Assembly: GCF_900105925.1 (NCBI RefSeq)
Contig: NZ_LT629791.1
Span: 3,817,278-3,881,277 of the forward strand
Source of the DNA: Jiangella alkaliphila
GTDB lineage: Bacteria > Actinomycetota > Actinomycetes > Jiangellales > Jiangellaceae
Direction of reading: 5' to 3'
Length of the DNA stretch: 64,000 nt
Shown: positions 42,434 through 50,597 of the stretch, in pieces
Layout: every line of letters starts with the position of its first letter
How positions within the stretch are numbered: the first letter of the stretch is position 1
The notes under the pieces: generated by a model
Told to the model about the DNA's origin: nothing
The model's database searches: none
What the model saw: only the letters and a program-made list of their open reading frames with translations
Position numbers and translations under genes: made by a program

Positions 42434-43435
42434 TCAGTACTTCGGCGACCGCTTGGCCGTCTCGGCCGGGTCGCGCACGACGGCGTCGCCGAGGACGTCG
42501 TCGATCGCCTTCAGCAGGTCGGGCTCCAGCGTGACGCCGCTGGCCGCGACGTTCTCGACGACCTGCTCCGGCCGCGACGCGCCGACGATGGCGGCCGCGA
42601 CGTTGGAGTTCTGCAGCACCCACGCGACCGCCAGCTGGGCCGGCGAGAGCCCGGCCTGCTCGGCCAGCGGCTGCAGGTTCTGAACCCGGGTGAGGATGTC
42701 GTCAGTCAGCAGGCGCCGGCCGATGTCGGACCCGCCGCTGGTCATGGCGCCGCGGGTGCCCTCGGGTGCGGCCTGCCCGGGCCGGTACTTGCCGGTGAGC
42801 ACGCCCTGGGCGATGGGGGAGAAGACGATCTGCGAGACGCCGACGTCCTCCGACGCCGGGACCACCTCGGACTCGACGACCCGCCACAGCATCGAGTACT
42901 CGGGCTGGTTGGAGACGAACGGGATGCGCAGCTCGCGGGCCAGCGCGTGGCCCTGACGGATCTGCTCGCCGGTCCACTCCGAGACGCCGACGTACAGCAC
43001 CTTGCCGGCCCGGACGAGGTCGGCGAACGCCTCCATCGTCTCCTCCAGCGGCGTGCTCGCGTCCCACCGGTGCGCCTGGTAGAGGTCGACATAGTCGACG
43101 CCGAGGCGGCGCAGCGAGTTGTCGATGGACTCGTGCAGGTGCTTGCGCGACAGTCCGCGGTCGTTCGGGCCGTCGTGACCGGCCGGCCAGAACACCTTGG
43201 TGAAGATCTCCAGCGACTCGCGCCGGATGCCGGCCAGCGCCCGCCCGAGGACCTCCTCGGCGCGGCCGCCGGCGTAGACGTCGGCGGTGTCGAACGTCGT
43301 GATGCCGGCGTCGAGGGCCGCGCGCACGCAGGCGACGGCGGTGTCGTCCTGCACCTGGGAGCCGTGGGTGATCCAGTTGCCGTACGCGATCTCACTGATC
43401 TTGAGGCCGGATCGGCCGAGGGTGCGAAATTCCAT
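42434..43435 (-). CDS. Aldo/keto reductase
   Basis: A 333-residue NADPH-dependent reductase of the Kv-beta-like AKR branch (MEFRTLGRSGLKISEIAYGN). Catalytic residues are visible as Asp in FDTADVYAGGRAEEVLG with its Tyr, Lys in FTKVFWP and His in YQAHRWD; the cofactor segment is AAIVGASRPEQVVENVAA. Substrate unknown. No ribosome site; TAGATT is 7 nt before the ATG, indicating a leaderless mRNA. Confidence 0.93.
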   Translation of the reverse strand: MEFRTLGRSGLKISEIAYGNWITHGSQVQDDTAVACVRAALDAGITTFDTADVYAGGRAEEVLGRALAGIRRESLEIFTKVFWPAGHDGPNDRGLSRKHLHESIDNSLRRLGVDYVDLYQAHRWDASTPLEETMEAFADLVRAGKVLYVGVSEWTGEQIRQGHALARELRIPFVSNQPEYSMLWRVVESEVVPASEDVGVSQIVFSPIAQGVLTGKYRPGQAAPEGTRGAMTSGGSDIGRRLLTDDILTRVQNLQPLAEQAGLSPAQLAVAWVLQNSNVAAAIVGASRPEQVVENVAASGVTLEPDLLKAIDDVLGDAVVRDPAETAKRSPKY

Positions 43436-43442
43436 GCACGTG

Positions 43443-43448
43443 AATCTA
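43443..43448 (-). promoter_or_regulatory. Putative -10 element of the aldo/keto reductase gene
   Basis: TAGATT on the minus strand, 7 nt from the ATG at 43435. Confidence 0.45.
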
Positions 43449-43453
43449 TCGGC

Positions 43454-43960
43454 TCATGCCGAGGCGGCGTCGTCCAGGTTCTTGGTGAAGAAGCGGCTGA
43501 ACTCGGCCTCACTGTAGTAGCCGTACGGGTCGGTGGGCGTGTAGCCGCTGGACTGGTACAGCGCCATCGCCTCGGGCTGCTTGAGTCCGGTCTCGAGGAC
43601 GACGCTGGTGTAGCCGGCCCGCACCGCGTGCGCCTCGAGCTCGGCCAGCAGCCGGCGGGCGTGGCCGCCGCCGCGGTGCTCGTGGGCGACGTACATCCGC
43701 TTGATCTCGGCCACGCCGTCGCCGTGCTTGCGGAAGCCGCCGGTGGCGACCGGCTCGTTGCCGACGAAGCCGACGAGGAACAGGCCCTCGGGCGGGGTGA
43801 ACTCCTCGGGGAAGATCGGGCCCTCGTCGGGGTCGCCGTAGCGCTCGGCGTAGTCCAGCTGCAGCTCGCTCTCCAGCGCCCGCACCACGGGGTCGGCGTA
43901 GCGCAGCGCGCGGATGAACAGGCCGGTGTCGTCGCGATCGGCCGTGGGCGCCGTGCTCAC
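43454..43960 (-). CDS. GNAT-family N-acetyltransferase
   Basis: A 168-residue acetyl-CoA-dependent transferase. The core motif A is IKRMYVAHEHRGGGHARRLL, where RGGGHA is the pyrophosphate-binding loop, followed by TSVVLETGLKQPEAMALY and the C-terminal GYTPTDPYGYY. The acceptor is unknown. Its GTG overlaps the stop of DUF3043 by 4 bp (GTGA), so both are translated from one message. Confidence 0.87.
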   Translation of the reverse strand: MSTAPTADRDDTGLFIRALRYADPVVRALESELQLDYAERYGDPDEGPIFPEEFTPPEGLFLVGFVGNEPVATGGFRKHGDGVAEIKRMYVAHEHRGGGHARRLLAELEAHAVRAGYTSVVLETGLKQPEAMALYQSSGYTPTDPYGYYSEAEFSRFFTKNLDDAASA

Positions 43961-44544
43961 ACGAGCGTCCCGGGCTTGACCTGCGGCTTGGGCAGCCGAA
44001 GCCGCCGGAGCTGGGTGGTGCGGGTGATGGCGTACAGCACGTGTCCCTTCCCGGGGTCGTCGGGGAAGCGCTTTCGCACCTCACGCTTCACCCGGACCCC
44101 GAGAATCGTCAAGTCCACGATGAGCAGGACCATGACGCCGAGCCAGATGATGGTGGACGCGAGCTGGACGACCGGGACGCCGATCAGGCTGGTCAGCAGG
44201 ATGACCAGGATGAGCGGCAGGAAGAACTCGGCCACCGTGCGCCGGGAGTCGACGTAGTTGCGGACGAACCGCCGCACCTCGCCCTGGTCGCGGCCGAGGT
44301 AGTGCTTCTCGTCGCCGGTGTTCATCGCCTGGCGCGTGCGGGCGCGTTCCTCACGCATGCGCTCGCGGTCGCGGCGCATGGCCTCACGCCGATTCAGCGC
44401 GGGCCGGACCCGCTGCTTGCGGGCCTTCTCGGCCTCCGAACGCTTGGGCGTCGGGCGGCCTTTTCGGGCCGGGCGGAGGTCGTCGTCCGCGGCGCCTTCG
44501 GCGGGGACGTCGGCGGTCTCGGGAGTAGTTCGGCGACGGAACAC
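43957..44544 (-). CDS. DUF3043 membrane protein
   Basis: A 195-residue protein. The first 75 residues are very basic (KGRPTPKRSEAEKARKQRVR, RREAMRRDRERMREERART), then RRFVRNYVDSRRTVAEFFLP leads into two transmembrane helices (LPLILVILLTSLIGVPVV, IIWLGVMVLLIVDLTILG). This is the actinobacterial DUF3043 family of unknown function. TACCCT lies 7 nt before the GTG; no ribosome site. Divergent from the Psp operon. Confidence 0.87.
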   Translation of the reverse strand: MFRRRTTPETADVPAEGAADDDLRPARKGRPTPKRSEAEKARKQRVRPALNRREAMRRDRERMREERARTRQAMNTGDEKHYLGRDQGEVRRFVRNYVDSRRTVAEFFLPLILVILLTSLIGVPVVQLASTIIWLGVMVLLIVDLTILGVRVKREVRKRFPDDPGKGHVLYAITRTTQLRRLRLPKPQVKPGTLV

Positions 44545-44551
44545 GTCTACC

Positions 44552-44557
44552 AGGGTA
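44552..44557 (-). promoter_or_regulatory. Putative -10 element of DUF3043
   Basis: TACCCT on the minus strand, 7 nt from the GTG at 44544. Confidence 0.35.
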
Positions 44558-44666
44558 GGACAGTTCTCCCACCGGCCCTGCCACGCCGACGCACTACGCC
44601 GTAGGGTTGGGTGGAAACACTGTGTGTGGCAGTGCTAACCAGCTCGAGAAAGGGATACCTGGCCTC

Positions 44667-45461
44667 ATGGGGATCCTCCAGCGAATGTCCATGATCTTCC
44701 GGGCGAAGGCCGAGAAGGCGCTCGACCGCGCCGAGGACCCCCGGGAGACACTCGATTACTCGTACAAGAAGCAGCTGGAGCTGCTTCAGAAGGTGCGCCG
44801 CGGCGTGGCCGACGTCGCCACCAGCCGCAAGCGCATCGAGGTCCAGATGACGCAGCTGCAGGGCCAGTCGGGCAAGCTGCAGGAGCAGGCGCAGAAGGCG
44901 CTGGGGCTCGGCCGCGAGGACCTCGCCCGCGAGGCTCTCACCCGCCGGTCCGGGCTGCAGAACCAGATCACCGACCTGCAGACGCAGCACCAGTCGCTGC
45001 AGGGCGAGGAAGAGAAGCTCACTCTCGCCGCGCAGCGCCTGCAGGCCAAGGTCGAGTCCTTCCGCACGAAGAAGGAGACCATCAAGGCCAGCTACACCGC
45101 CGCCGAGGCGCAGACGCGCATCGGTGAGGCCTTCAGCGGCATCTCCGAGGAGATGAGCGACGTCGGCCTCGCGGTCCAGCGCGCCGAGGACAAGACGGCG
45201 AACATGCAGGCACGGGCCGGCGCCATCGACGAGCTGCTGGCGTCGGGCGCGCTCGAGGACCCCACCGGCACGTCGAAGGACGACATCAGCGTCGAGCTCG
45301 ACCGCCTGGCGTCCACCAGCGACGTCGAGTTGGAGCTGTCGCGGATGAAGCAGGAGATCACCGGTGGCGCCGAGCCGCCGAAGCAGCTCGAGGGCAACGG
45401 CGCGGCACCGGCGGCCGAGGCGGCGGAGCCGCAGCGGCAGCGCGAGGAGGGCCAGCTGTGA
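44667..45461 (+). CDS. pspA: PspA/IM30 envelope-stress protein
   Basis: A 264-residue peripheral membrane protein of the PspA/Vipp1 (ESCRT-III-like) family that protects the inner membrane. The amphipathic N-terminal helix GILQRMSMIFRAKAEKALDR is followed by long coiled coils (SRKRIEVQMTQLQGQSGKLQ, QITDLQTQHQSLQGEEEKL). The C-terminus is charged with an Ala/Pro/Glu tail. ATG 44667 gives the canonical start; GAAAGGG lies somewhat far upstream. It overlaps pspAA by 4 bp. Confidence 0.93.
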   Translation: MGILQRMSMIFRAKAEKALDRAEDPRETLDYSYKKQLELLQKVRRGVADVATSRKRIEVQMTQLQGQSGKLQEQAQKALGLGREDLAREALTRRSGLQNQITDLQTQHQSLQGEEEKLTLAAQRLQAKVESFRTKKETIKASYTAAEAQTRIGEAFSGISEEMSDVGLAVQRAEDKTANMQARAGAIDELLASGALEDPTGTSKDDISVELDRLASTSDVELELSRMKQEITGGAEPPKQLEGNGAAPAAEAAEPQRQREEGQL

Positions 45462-45751
45462 TCATCCGCATCATGGGTGAGGGCCAGTTCGAGGTCGACG
45501 ACACCCACCTCGACGAGCTCAACCGTCTCGACGACGCGCTGGGCGAGGCCATCGACGGCGGCGACGACGACGCGTTCCGCGTGGCGTTGAAGTCGCTCCT
45601 CGACGAGGTCCGCCGGGCGGGCACCGCGGTCGCCGACGACGTCCTGGTCGACAGCGACCTGGTGCTCCCGTACGACGAGGCGCACATCGACGAGGTCCGC
45701 GAGCTGCTCACCGAAGAGGGCCTGGTGCCTTCGGAGCCTCCGGCCAAGTGA
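45458..45751 (+). CDS. pspAA: PspA-associated protein PspAA
   Basis: A 97-residue acidic protein, MIIRIMGEGQFEVDDTHL followed by LNRLDDALGEAIDGGDDDAF and LVLPYDEAHIDEVRELLTEEG. This domain follows PspA in many actinobacteria and is regarded as its partner. The GTG overlaps the pspA stop, so the two are translationally coupled. Confidence 0.87.
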   Translation: MIIRIMGEGQFEVDDTHLDELNRLDDALGEAIDGGDDDAFRVALKSLLDEVRRAGTAVADDVLVDSDLVLPYDEAHIDEVRELLTEEGLVPSEPPAK

Positions 45752-45757
45752 CCCGGA

Positions 45758-45836
45758 GGGTGATGCAAGACCGATGGGCGATGGGGGGCCGAAGGTCTCC
45801 CTGAGTCCTCGGTTCGTCGTGCTCCTTGCATCACCC
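45758..45836 (+). terminator. Hairpin after pspAA
   Basis: GGGTGATGCAAG (45758-45769) is complementary to CTTGCATCACCC (45825-45836) with a long 55-nt loop and no T-run. It may attenuate transcription into htpX or be a regulatory RNA structure; a simple terminator is less certain. The rest of 45752-45970 shows only the htpX ribosome site. Confidence 0.45.
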
Positions 45837-45970
45837 GACATCAATGGCTGTCGGTCGGGGCTGGGTGGGCCCACCGGGCTCGCCCGGCCCGGCGCGGGAA
45901 CCGCTGGGCCGCTCCCGGCGTTTCCCCAGTGGGCGTGGTTTCGCCCGTCGCAGGTAGGAGAGGAAGCACG

Positions 45971-46873
45971 TTGGCTCGCTCGAGGTTCGCCCCGGATCGG
46001 GGGCTCTCGTTCCGGATGGGCATGACCATGGTCGTCCTGGCTCTGCTCTACGTCGTGTTGATCGGCGCCATCTCCTACGGCACGGGGGCCATCTGGCTCG
46101 GCGTGCTCATCGGCCTGGGCGTGCTGTGGGGGCAGTGGTACTTCTCCGACAAGCTGGCCCTGTCGGGCATGGGGGCGCGCGAGGTCTCGGCGGCCGAGGA
46201 GCCCGCGCTGCACGCCATGATCGACCGGCTGTGCGCGCTGGCCGACATGCCGAAGCCGCGGGTCGCGGTGTCCGACACCGACCTGCCCAACGCGTTCGCC
46301 GCCGGCCGCAGCCCCGAGCGGGCCGTCGTCTGCGTCACCCGGGGCATCCAGCGCCGCCTCGACGAGCGCGAGCTCGAGGCCGTCCTGTCGCACGAGCTGT
46401 CCCACGTCGCGCACCGCGACGTCCTGGTCATGACGGTGGCGTCGGTGGTCGGTGTGCTGGCCGGCTTCCTGACCAAGATGCTGCTCTGGTCCGGCCTGGG
46501 CAACAACCGCGGCGGCAACAACAACGCGGCCATCATGGTGCTGATCGTCACGGTCGTGGCGGCCGTGGTCTACGGCGTCAGCTTCGTGCTGACCCGGCTG
46601 CTCTCGCGCTACCGCGAGTTGGCCGCCGACCGCGCCGGCGCCATCCTGACCGGTCAGCCGTCGGCCCTGGCCAGTGCGCTGACCAAGATCTCCGGCGAGA
46701 TGGCGCAGATCCCGCGTAAGGACCTACGCGCCGCCGAGCCGTACAACGCGTTCTTCTTCGTGCCGGCGCTGACCGGCAAGATCGACATCGCGTCCCTCTT
46801 CGCCTCGCACCCGCCGCTGGAGAAGCGGCTCGCACAGCTCAGCCGCATCTCCGTCGAGCTGGGCCGGGAGTGA
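45971..46873 (+). CDS. htpX: Membrane zinc protease HtpX
   Basis: An M48 membrane metallopeptidase that degrades misfolded membrane proteins. The 300-residue protein has two N-terminal transmembrane helices (VVLALLYVVLIGAISYG, AIWLGVLIGLGVLWG), the zinc motif HELSH (141-145) with downstream SRYRELAADRAG providing the third ligand, and two further helices. The TTG at 45971 is preferred because GGAGAGGAAG precedes it and the N-terminus matches homologues. It belongs to the Psp set together with the genes on either side. Confidence 0.9.
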   Translation: MARSRFAPDRGLSFRMGMTMVVLALLYVVLIGAISYGTGAIWLGVLIGLGVLWGQWYFSDKLALSGMGAREVSAAEEPALHAMIDRLCALADMPKPRVAVSDTDLPNAFAAGRSPERAVVCVTRGIQRRLDERELEAVLSHELSHVAHRDVLVMTVASVVGVLAGFLTKMLLWSGLGNNRGGNNNAAIMVLIVTVVAAVVYGVSFVLTRLLSRYRELAADRAGAILTGQPSALASALTKISGEMAQIPRKDLRAAEPYNAFFFVPALTGKIDIASLFASHPPLEKRLAQLSRISVELGRE

Positions 46874-46877
46874 CTAC

Positions 46878-47444
46878 GTGGGCATCCTCGACGCCATCTT
46901 CGGGCGTACCAAGCAGGTCCAGCCGAACCTCGACGCCCTGTTCGCGCTGCCCACGGCGGCGCTGACGCTGGAGGCGTCGGCGCAGATGCACCCCACCGGG
47001 GTGGGCGCGGTGTGCTTCCGCCAGGTCGAGGGCGGCCCGTTCGCCCGGCTGAAGGCCGACGTCACCACGCTGCTCGGCGGCGCCGAGCCGGAAGAGGTGC
47101 ACGACGACTTCGGCTACACCTGGCTGGTGGTGAAGCGCGAGCCGGCGCAGATGTCCGAGCTGTGCACCGACCTCCACGCGGTGAACTCCACCCTCGAGGA
47201 GGCCGGGTTCGGGCCGTCGCTGCTGTGCACCACCATCGGGCTGCGGTCCGAGGACGGCCGCGGGCTGGCGCTGGTCTACCTGTACAAGCGCGGCACGTTC
47301 TACCCGTTCGCGCCGGTCGACGCGCGGCGGCAGGACCGCGACAACGCCCTGGAGCTGCAGGTGCGCGCGCTGGTCAGCGGCGACCTCCCGATCGAGCCCG
47401 ACGTCGCCCGCTGGTTCCCCGTCTGGGGCGCCCCCGGCGTCTGA
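46878..47444 (+). CDS. pspAB: PspA-associated protein PspAB
   Basis: A 188-residue protein: MGILDAIFGRTKQVQPNLDA, then TGVGAVCFRQVEG, CTDLHAVNSTLEEAGFGPSLLC (as adjacent short parts) and ALVYLYKRGTFYPFAPVD. This matches the actinobacterial PspAB family, which co-occurs with PspA and HtpX; its biochemical role is not established. GTG 46878 is 4 bp after the htpX stop. Confidence 0.83.
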   Translation: MGILDAIFGRTKQVQPNLDALFALPTAALTLEASAQMHPTGVGAVCFRQVEGGPFARLKADVTTLLGGAEPEEVHDDFGYTWLVVKREPAQMSELCTDLHAVNSTLEEAGFGPSLLCTTIGLRSEDGRGLALVYLYKRGTFYPFAPVDARRQDRDNALELQVRALVSGDLPIEPDVARWFPVWGAPGV

Positions 47445-47475
47445 CCGCCTGCGCGAACCGGCCGGCGGTGCCGGG

Positions 47476-48255
47476 TCAGTGGTCGTGGCCGTGCCGGCCG
47501 AGGGTCTGCTCGGGGGTGGCACCGGGGCGGGTCCACTGCGCAACGGGCCGGCTGGCCGGGCCCCAGGCCGCGGTCCCGTCGGCGTCCGAGCGCCAGTACC
47601 AGCACGCGTCGCTTCCTTCGGGCCAGCCCTCGGGGTGGTCCTGCCACGCCTCGCCGCGACCGTACGGCGTCAGGTCGAGCAGGGCGAAGGAGCCGTTGGC
47701 CGGCTCGGTGCCGCGGCCCGTCGTGGAGTAGGTGAGGAAGACGCGGTGGCCGTCGCGCAGGAAGCAGGCGAAGTAGCCCATCGGGCCGCCCACCGGCGCG
47801 TCCACGTCGCGCACCGAGTACCAGGGCTGGGTGTAGCCCATGAACTCGACGTAGCCGGCCACCTCGTCCCACCGTCCCGTGGTGAGGATCGCGAACGAGA
47901 CGCCGCGCGCGTTGAGGTAGACGGCGTCCTTCAGGTGCCAGGCCGCGTAGGTGCAACCCTCGCACTGCCCCTGGTGCGGCGCCCCGTCCCACCACATGTG
48001 CTTGTAGACCACGAGCTCGTCGCGGCCCTGGAACAGGTCAAGGAACGGGACCGGTCCGTCGGGTCCGGTGACCTCGGCCGTCCCGTCGAACTCGACCATC
48101 GGCAGCCGGCGGCGGGCCGCGGCGATGGCGTCGCCCTCGCGGGTGTGCGCCTTCTCCCGGACCAGCAGCTCGTCGCGGGCGGCCTGCCAGGTGGCGAGGT
48201 CGACGACGGGCGGGCGGCCGGGCAGGGCGGTGGCCGGGTCGGCGGGCGTGCTCAT
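47476..48255 (-). CDS. DUF899 thioredoxin-like protein
   Basis: A 259-residue protein of the DUF899 family. The core has LVVYKHMWWD, GCTYAAWHLKDAVYLNARG and FAILTTGRWDEVAGYVEFMG. The fold is thioredoxin-like, and the motif QCEGC carries two cysteines that may be redox active. It is sometimes annotated as a dithiol-disulfide isomerase, which remains unproven. The C-terminal WYWRSDADGTAAWGPASRP is typical. GGAGGA precedes the ATG. Confidence 0.87.
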   Translation of the reverse strand: MSTPADPATALPGRPPVVDLATWQAARDELLVREKAHTREGDAIAAARRRLPMVEFDGTAEVTGPDGPVPFLDLFQGRDELVVYKHMWWDGAPHQGQCEGCTYAAWHLKDAVYLNARGVSFAILTTGRWDEVAGYVEFMGYTQPWYSVRDVDAPVGGPMGYFACFLRDGHRVFLTYSTTGRGTEPANGSFALLDLTPYGRGEAWQDHPEGWPEGSDACWYWRSDADGTAAWGPASRPVAQWTRPGATPEQTLGRHGHDH

Positions 48256-48345
48256 GGCGTCCTCCGTGGTGTCACGTGTGGGTCACCAGAACAGACCCGC
48301 GACCCGGCCGGAACTCATCGCGGCGGGAGCGGTCCGCGGGGGTCG

Positions 48346-49530
48346 TCAGTCCTTGACGGCGCCGCTGCCGGGCAGCGCGAGCATGCGGTCCAGCGCCACC
48401 CGCGCCCAGTGGGCGGTGTCGTCGTCGACCTCGATGCGGTTGACGACGCGGCCCTCGACCAGGTTCTCCAGCGTCCACACCAGGTGCGGGAGGTCGATGC
48501 GGTTCATCGTGGCGCAGAAGCACACCGTCTTCTCCAGGAAGACGACCGTCTTGTCGGGGTGCTCGGCGGCCAGCCGCTTGACCAGGTTGAGCTCGGTGCC
48601 GATGGCCCAGGCCGAGCCGGCCGGGGCGGCGGCGATGGTCTTGATGATGTACTCCGTCGACCCGACGTAGTCGGCGCCGACGACGACCTCGTGCTGGCAC
48701 TCGGGGTGCACGAGCACGTTGACGCCGGGGATGCGGGCGCGGACGTCGGCCACCGACTCGGAGGTGAACCGGCCGTGCACCGAGCAGTGCCCCTTCCAGA
48801 GCAGCATCTTCGCCGCGCGCAGCTGCTCGTCGGTGACGCCGAAGCCCGGCTTGTGCGGGTCGATCACCACGCAGTCGTCCAGCGACAGGCCCAGCTGCAG
48901 GACGGCGGTGTTGCGGCCCAGGTGCTGGTCGGGCAGGAACAGCACTTTCTCGCCCTGCTCGAACGCCCACTCCAGCGCCTGGAGGGCGTTGCTGGAGGTG
49001 CAGACGGCGCCGCCGTTGCGGCCGCAGAACGACTTGATGTCGGCGGAGGAGTTCATGTACGTGATCGGGACGGTGCCGCCCGCCACGCCGGCCTCCTCGA
49101 GCCGCGCCCACGCGTCCTCGACCTGCAGGATGCGGGCCATGTCGGCCATCGAGCAGCCGGCCGCGAGGTCGGGCAGGACGACCTGCTGGTGATCGCTGGT
49201 CAGGATGTCGGCGGACTCGGCCATGAAGTGCACGCCGCAGAAGACGATGTAGTCGGCCTCGGGGCGGGCGGCGGCGTCGCGGGCGAGCTTGAAGGAGTCG
49301 CCGGTGACGTCGGCGAACTGGATGACCTCGTCGCGCTGGTAGTGGTGCCCCAGGATGAACGCGCGGTCGCCCAGCGCGGCGCGGGCCTTGCGGGCGCGCT
49401 CGACCAGGTCGGGGTCGCTGGCGGCGGGGAGGTCGCCGGGACACTCCACGCCGCGTTCGCTCTGCGGGTCGGCGCCACGGCCGAGCAGGAGCAGCGGGAC
49501 GGGTGTCGACGGGGTCTGGGTCACAGTCAC
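48346..49530 (-). CDS. nadA: Quinolinate synthase
   Basis: Condenses iminoaspartate with dihydroxyacetone phosphate to quinolinate, the first committed product of NAD synthesis; a [4Fe-4S] enzyme. The 394-residue protein has the cluster cysteines in DLAAGCSMADM (Cys126), in LVHPECQHEVVVG-type context and in TVCFCATMNR, plus YMNSSADIKSFC. NadB and NadC are not in the window. The GTG start has no strong ribosome site. Confidence 0.96.
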   Translation of the reverse strand: MTVTQTPSTPVPLLLLGRGADPQSERGVECPGDLPAASDPDLVERARKARAALGDRAFILGHHYQRDEVIQFADVTGDSFKLARDAAARPEADYIVFCGVHFMAESADILTSDHQQVVLPDLAAGCSMADMARILQVEDAWARLEEAGVAGGTVPITYMNSSADIKSFCGRNGGAVCTSSNALQALEWAFEQGEKVLFLPDQHLGRNTAVLQLGLSLDDCVVIDPHKPGFGVTDEQLRAAKMLLWKGHCSVHGRFTSESVADVRARIPGVNVLVHPECQHEVVVGADYVGSTEYIIKTIAAAPAGSAWAIGTELNLVKRLAAEHPDKTVVFLEKTVCFCATMNRIDLPHLVWTLENLVEGRVVNRIEVDDDTAHWARVALDRMLALPGSGAVKD

Positions 49531-49674
49531 GGCTCGTCAGCCTTTCTCCGGCAGTCGGCGCCAACGACGTCGTGGGCGTAGCGACCGCGTCGCCTCGGCG
49601 CTCGTGACAACACACGCCGTACTCACAATCGTCCCTCACTTTGCTTCCGTCGCGCTGCGGAAGAAGCGGGGGGC

Positions 49675-50556
49675 TCAACCGAATGCACTGGACGGAACGT
49701 ACGGCGCGGGCGGTCGCATGTGCCGTAAGGCCAGGTAGGCGTCCTGGTCGAGGCGCAGACCTGCGGCGAGTCCGACGTCGATGGCCCACTCCTGGTCGGA
49801 TGTGAGATTCCGCACGTCGGCGGGCGAGCCGGGCGCCGTCCGGGCCAGCGCCGCCCACAGCAGCCGCTGCGCGACAGCCCGGTTCGTCGCCGCCAGCCGC
49901 GTCACGCCCCAGTCGGCCAGGAACGCGTAGCCGCTGGCGGTGAACAGGTCGCAGACCAGCAGCGTGCTGTGCGCCATGACGAAGGCGTGGTCGGGCCGGT
50001 GCGTGGCCCCGCGCACCCGCCGGTCCACGGAGTCGACGAGGTCGAGGTCGGCCGCGGTGCCCACACGGACGCCGTCGACGGCGGGCAGGGAGGCCCGGTC
50101 GACGACGCCGGTGAGCCGCATGGTCGGGTGCAGCGTGAACCCGGCCCGCCGGTACCGCCGCAGCGCCTGCGGGTCCGGCCGCGACGTCACCAGGCCGCGC
50201 AGGCAGCCGGCGCCGTAGTCGATCGCGGCGCCGAGCAGCGCGGTGCCGATGCCGCGGCTCTGGTGATCGGGGTGGACGGCGTACGTCGACAGCACCCACA
50301 GCAGGTCGCGGCGCAACGCCACCGCCACGCCATTGATCGAGCCGGCTTCGCCGGAGGCGCCCGGGCCGGCGGCATCGGCCGCCCCGTCGCCGCCGTCGTC
50401 GGCCACCCAGCAGCCGCCCGGGTCGGTCGTCAGCAGGTGCCGGATGCGGTCGCACCAGCGGCGCCGCCGGTCGTCGGTCCGGTCGGCGCCGTACGCGAGC
50501 GCCGTCAGCCGCTCCGCCGCGTCGACGTCCTCGGGTCGCATCGGCCGGATCCGCAT
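49675..50556 (-). CDS. GNAT-family acetyltransferase, two-domain
   Basis: A 293-residue protein. The N-terminal GNAT domain has motif A as LLWVLSTYAVHPDHQSRGIG and GTALLGAAIDYGAG, including the QSRGIG CoA loop. The C-terminal half (VGTAADLDLVDSVDRRVRG, ASGYAFLADWGVTRLAATN) resembles a second, degenerate GNAT domain. A glycine/alanine-rich insert (DGGDGAADAAGPG) interrupts the first domain near residue 60. Substrate unknown. Confidence 0.85.
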   Translation of the reverse strand: MRIRPMRPEDVDAAERLTALAYGADRTDDRRRRWCDRIRHLLTTDPGGCWVADDGGDGAADAAGPGASGEAGSINGVAVALRRDLLWVLSTYAVHPDHQSRGIGTALLGAAIDYGAGCLRGLVTSRPDPQALRRYRRAGFTLHPTMRLTGVVDRASLPAVDGVRVGTAADLDLVDSVDRRVRGATHRPDHAFVMAHSTLLVCDLFTASGYAFLADWGVTRLAATNRAVAQRLLWAALARTAPGSPADVRNLTSDQEWAIDVGLAAGLRLDQDAYLALRHMRPPAPYVPSSAFG

Positions 50557-50597
50557 GCCCCCACATCACCAGGTCCGGCGCCGGAGCACCAGGGGAG

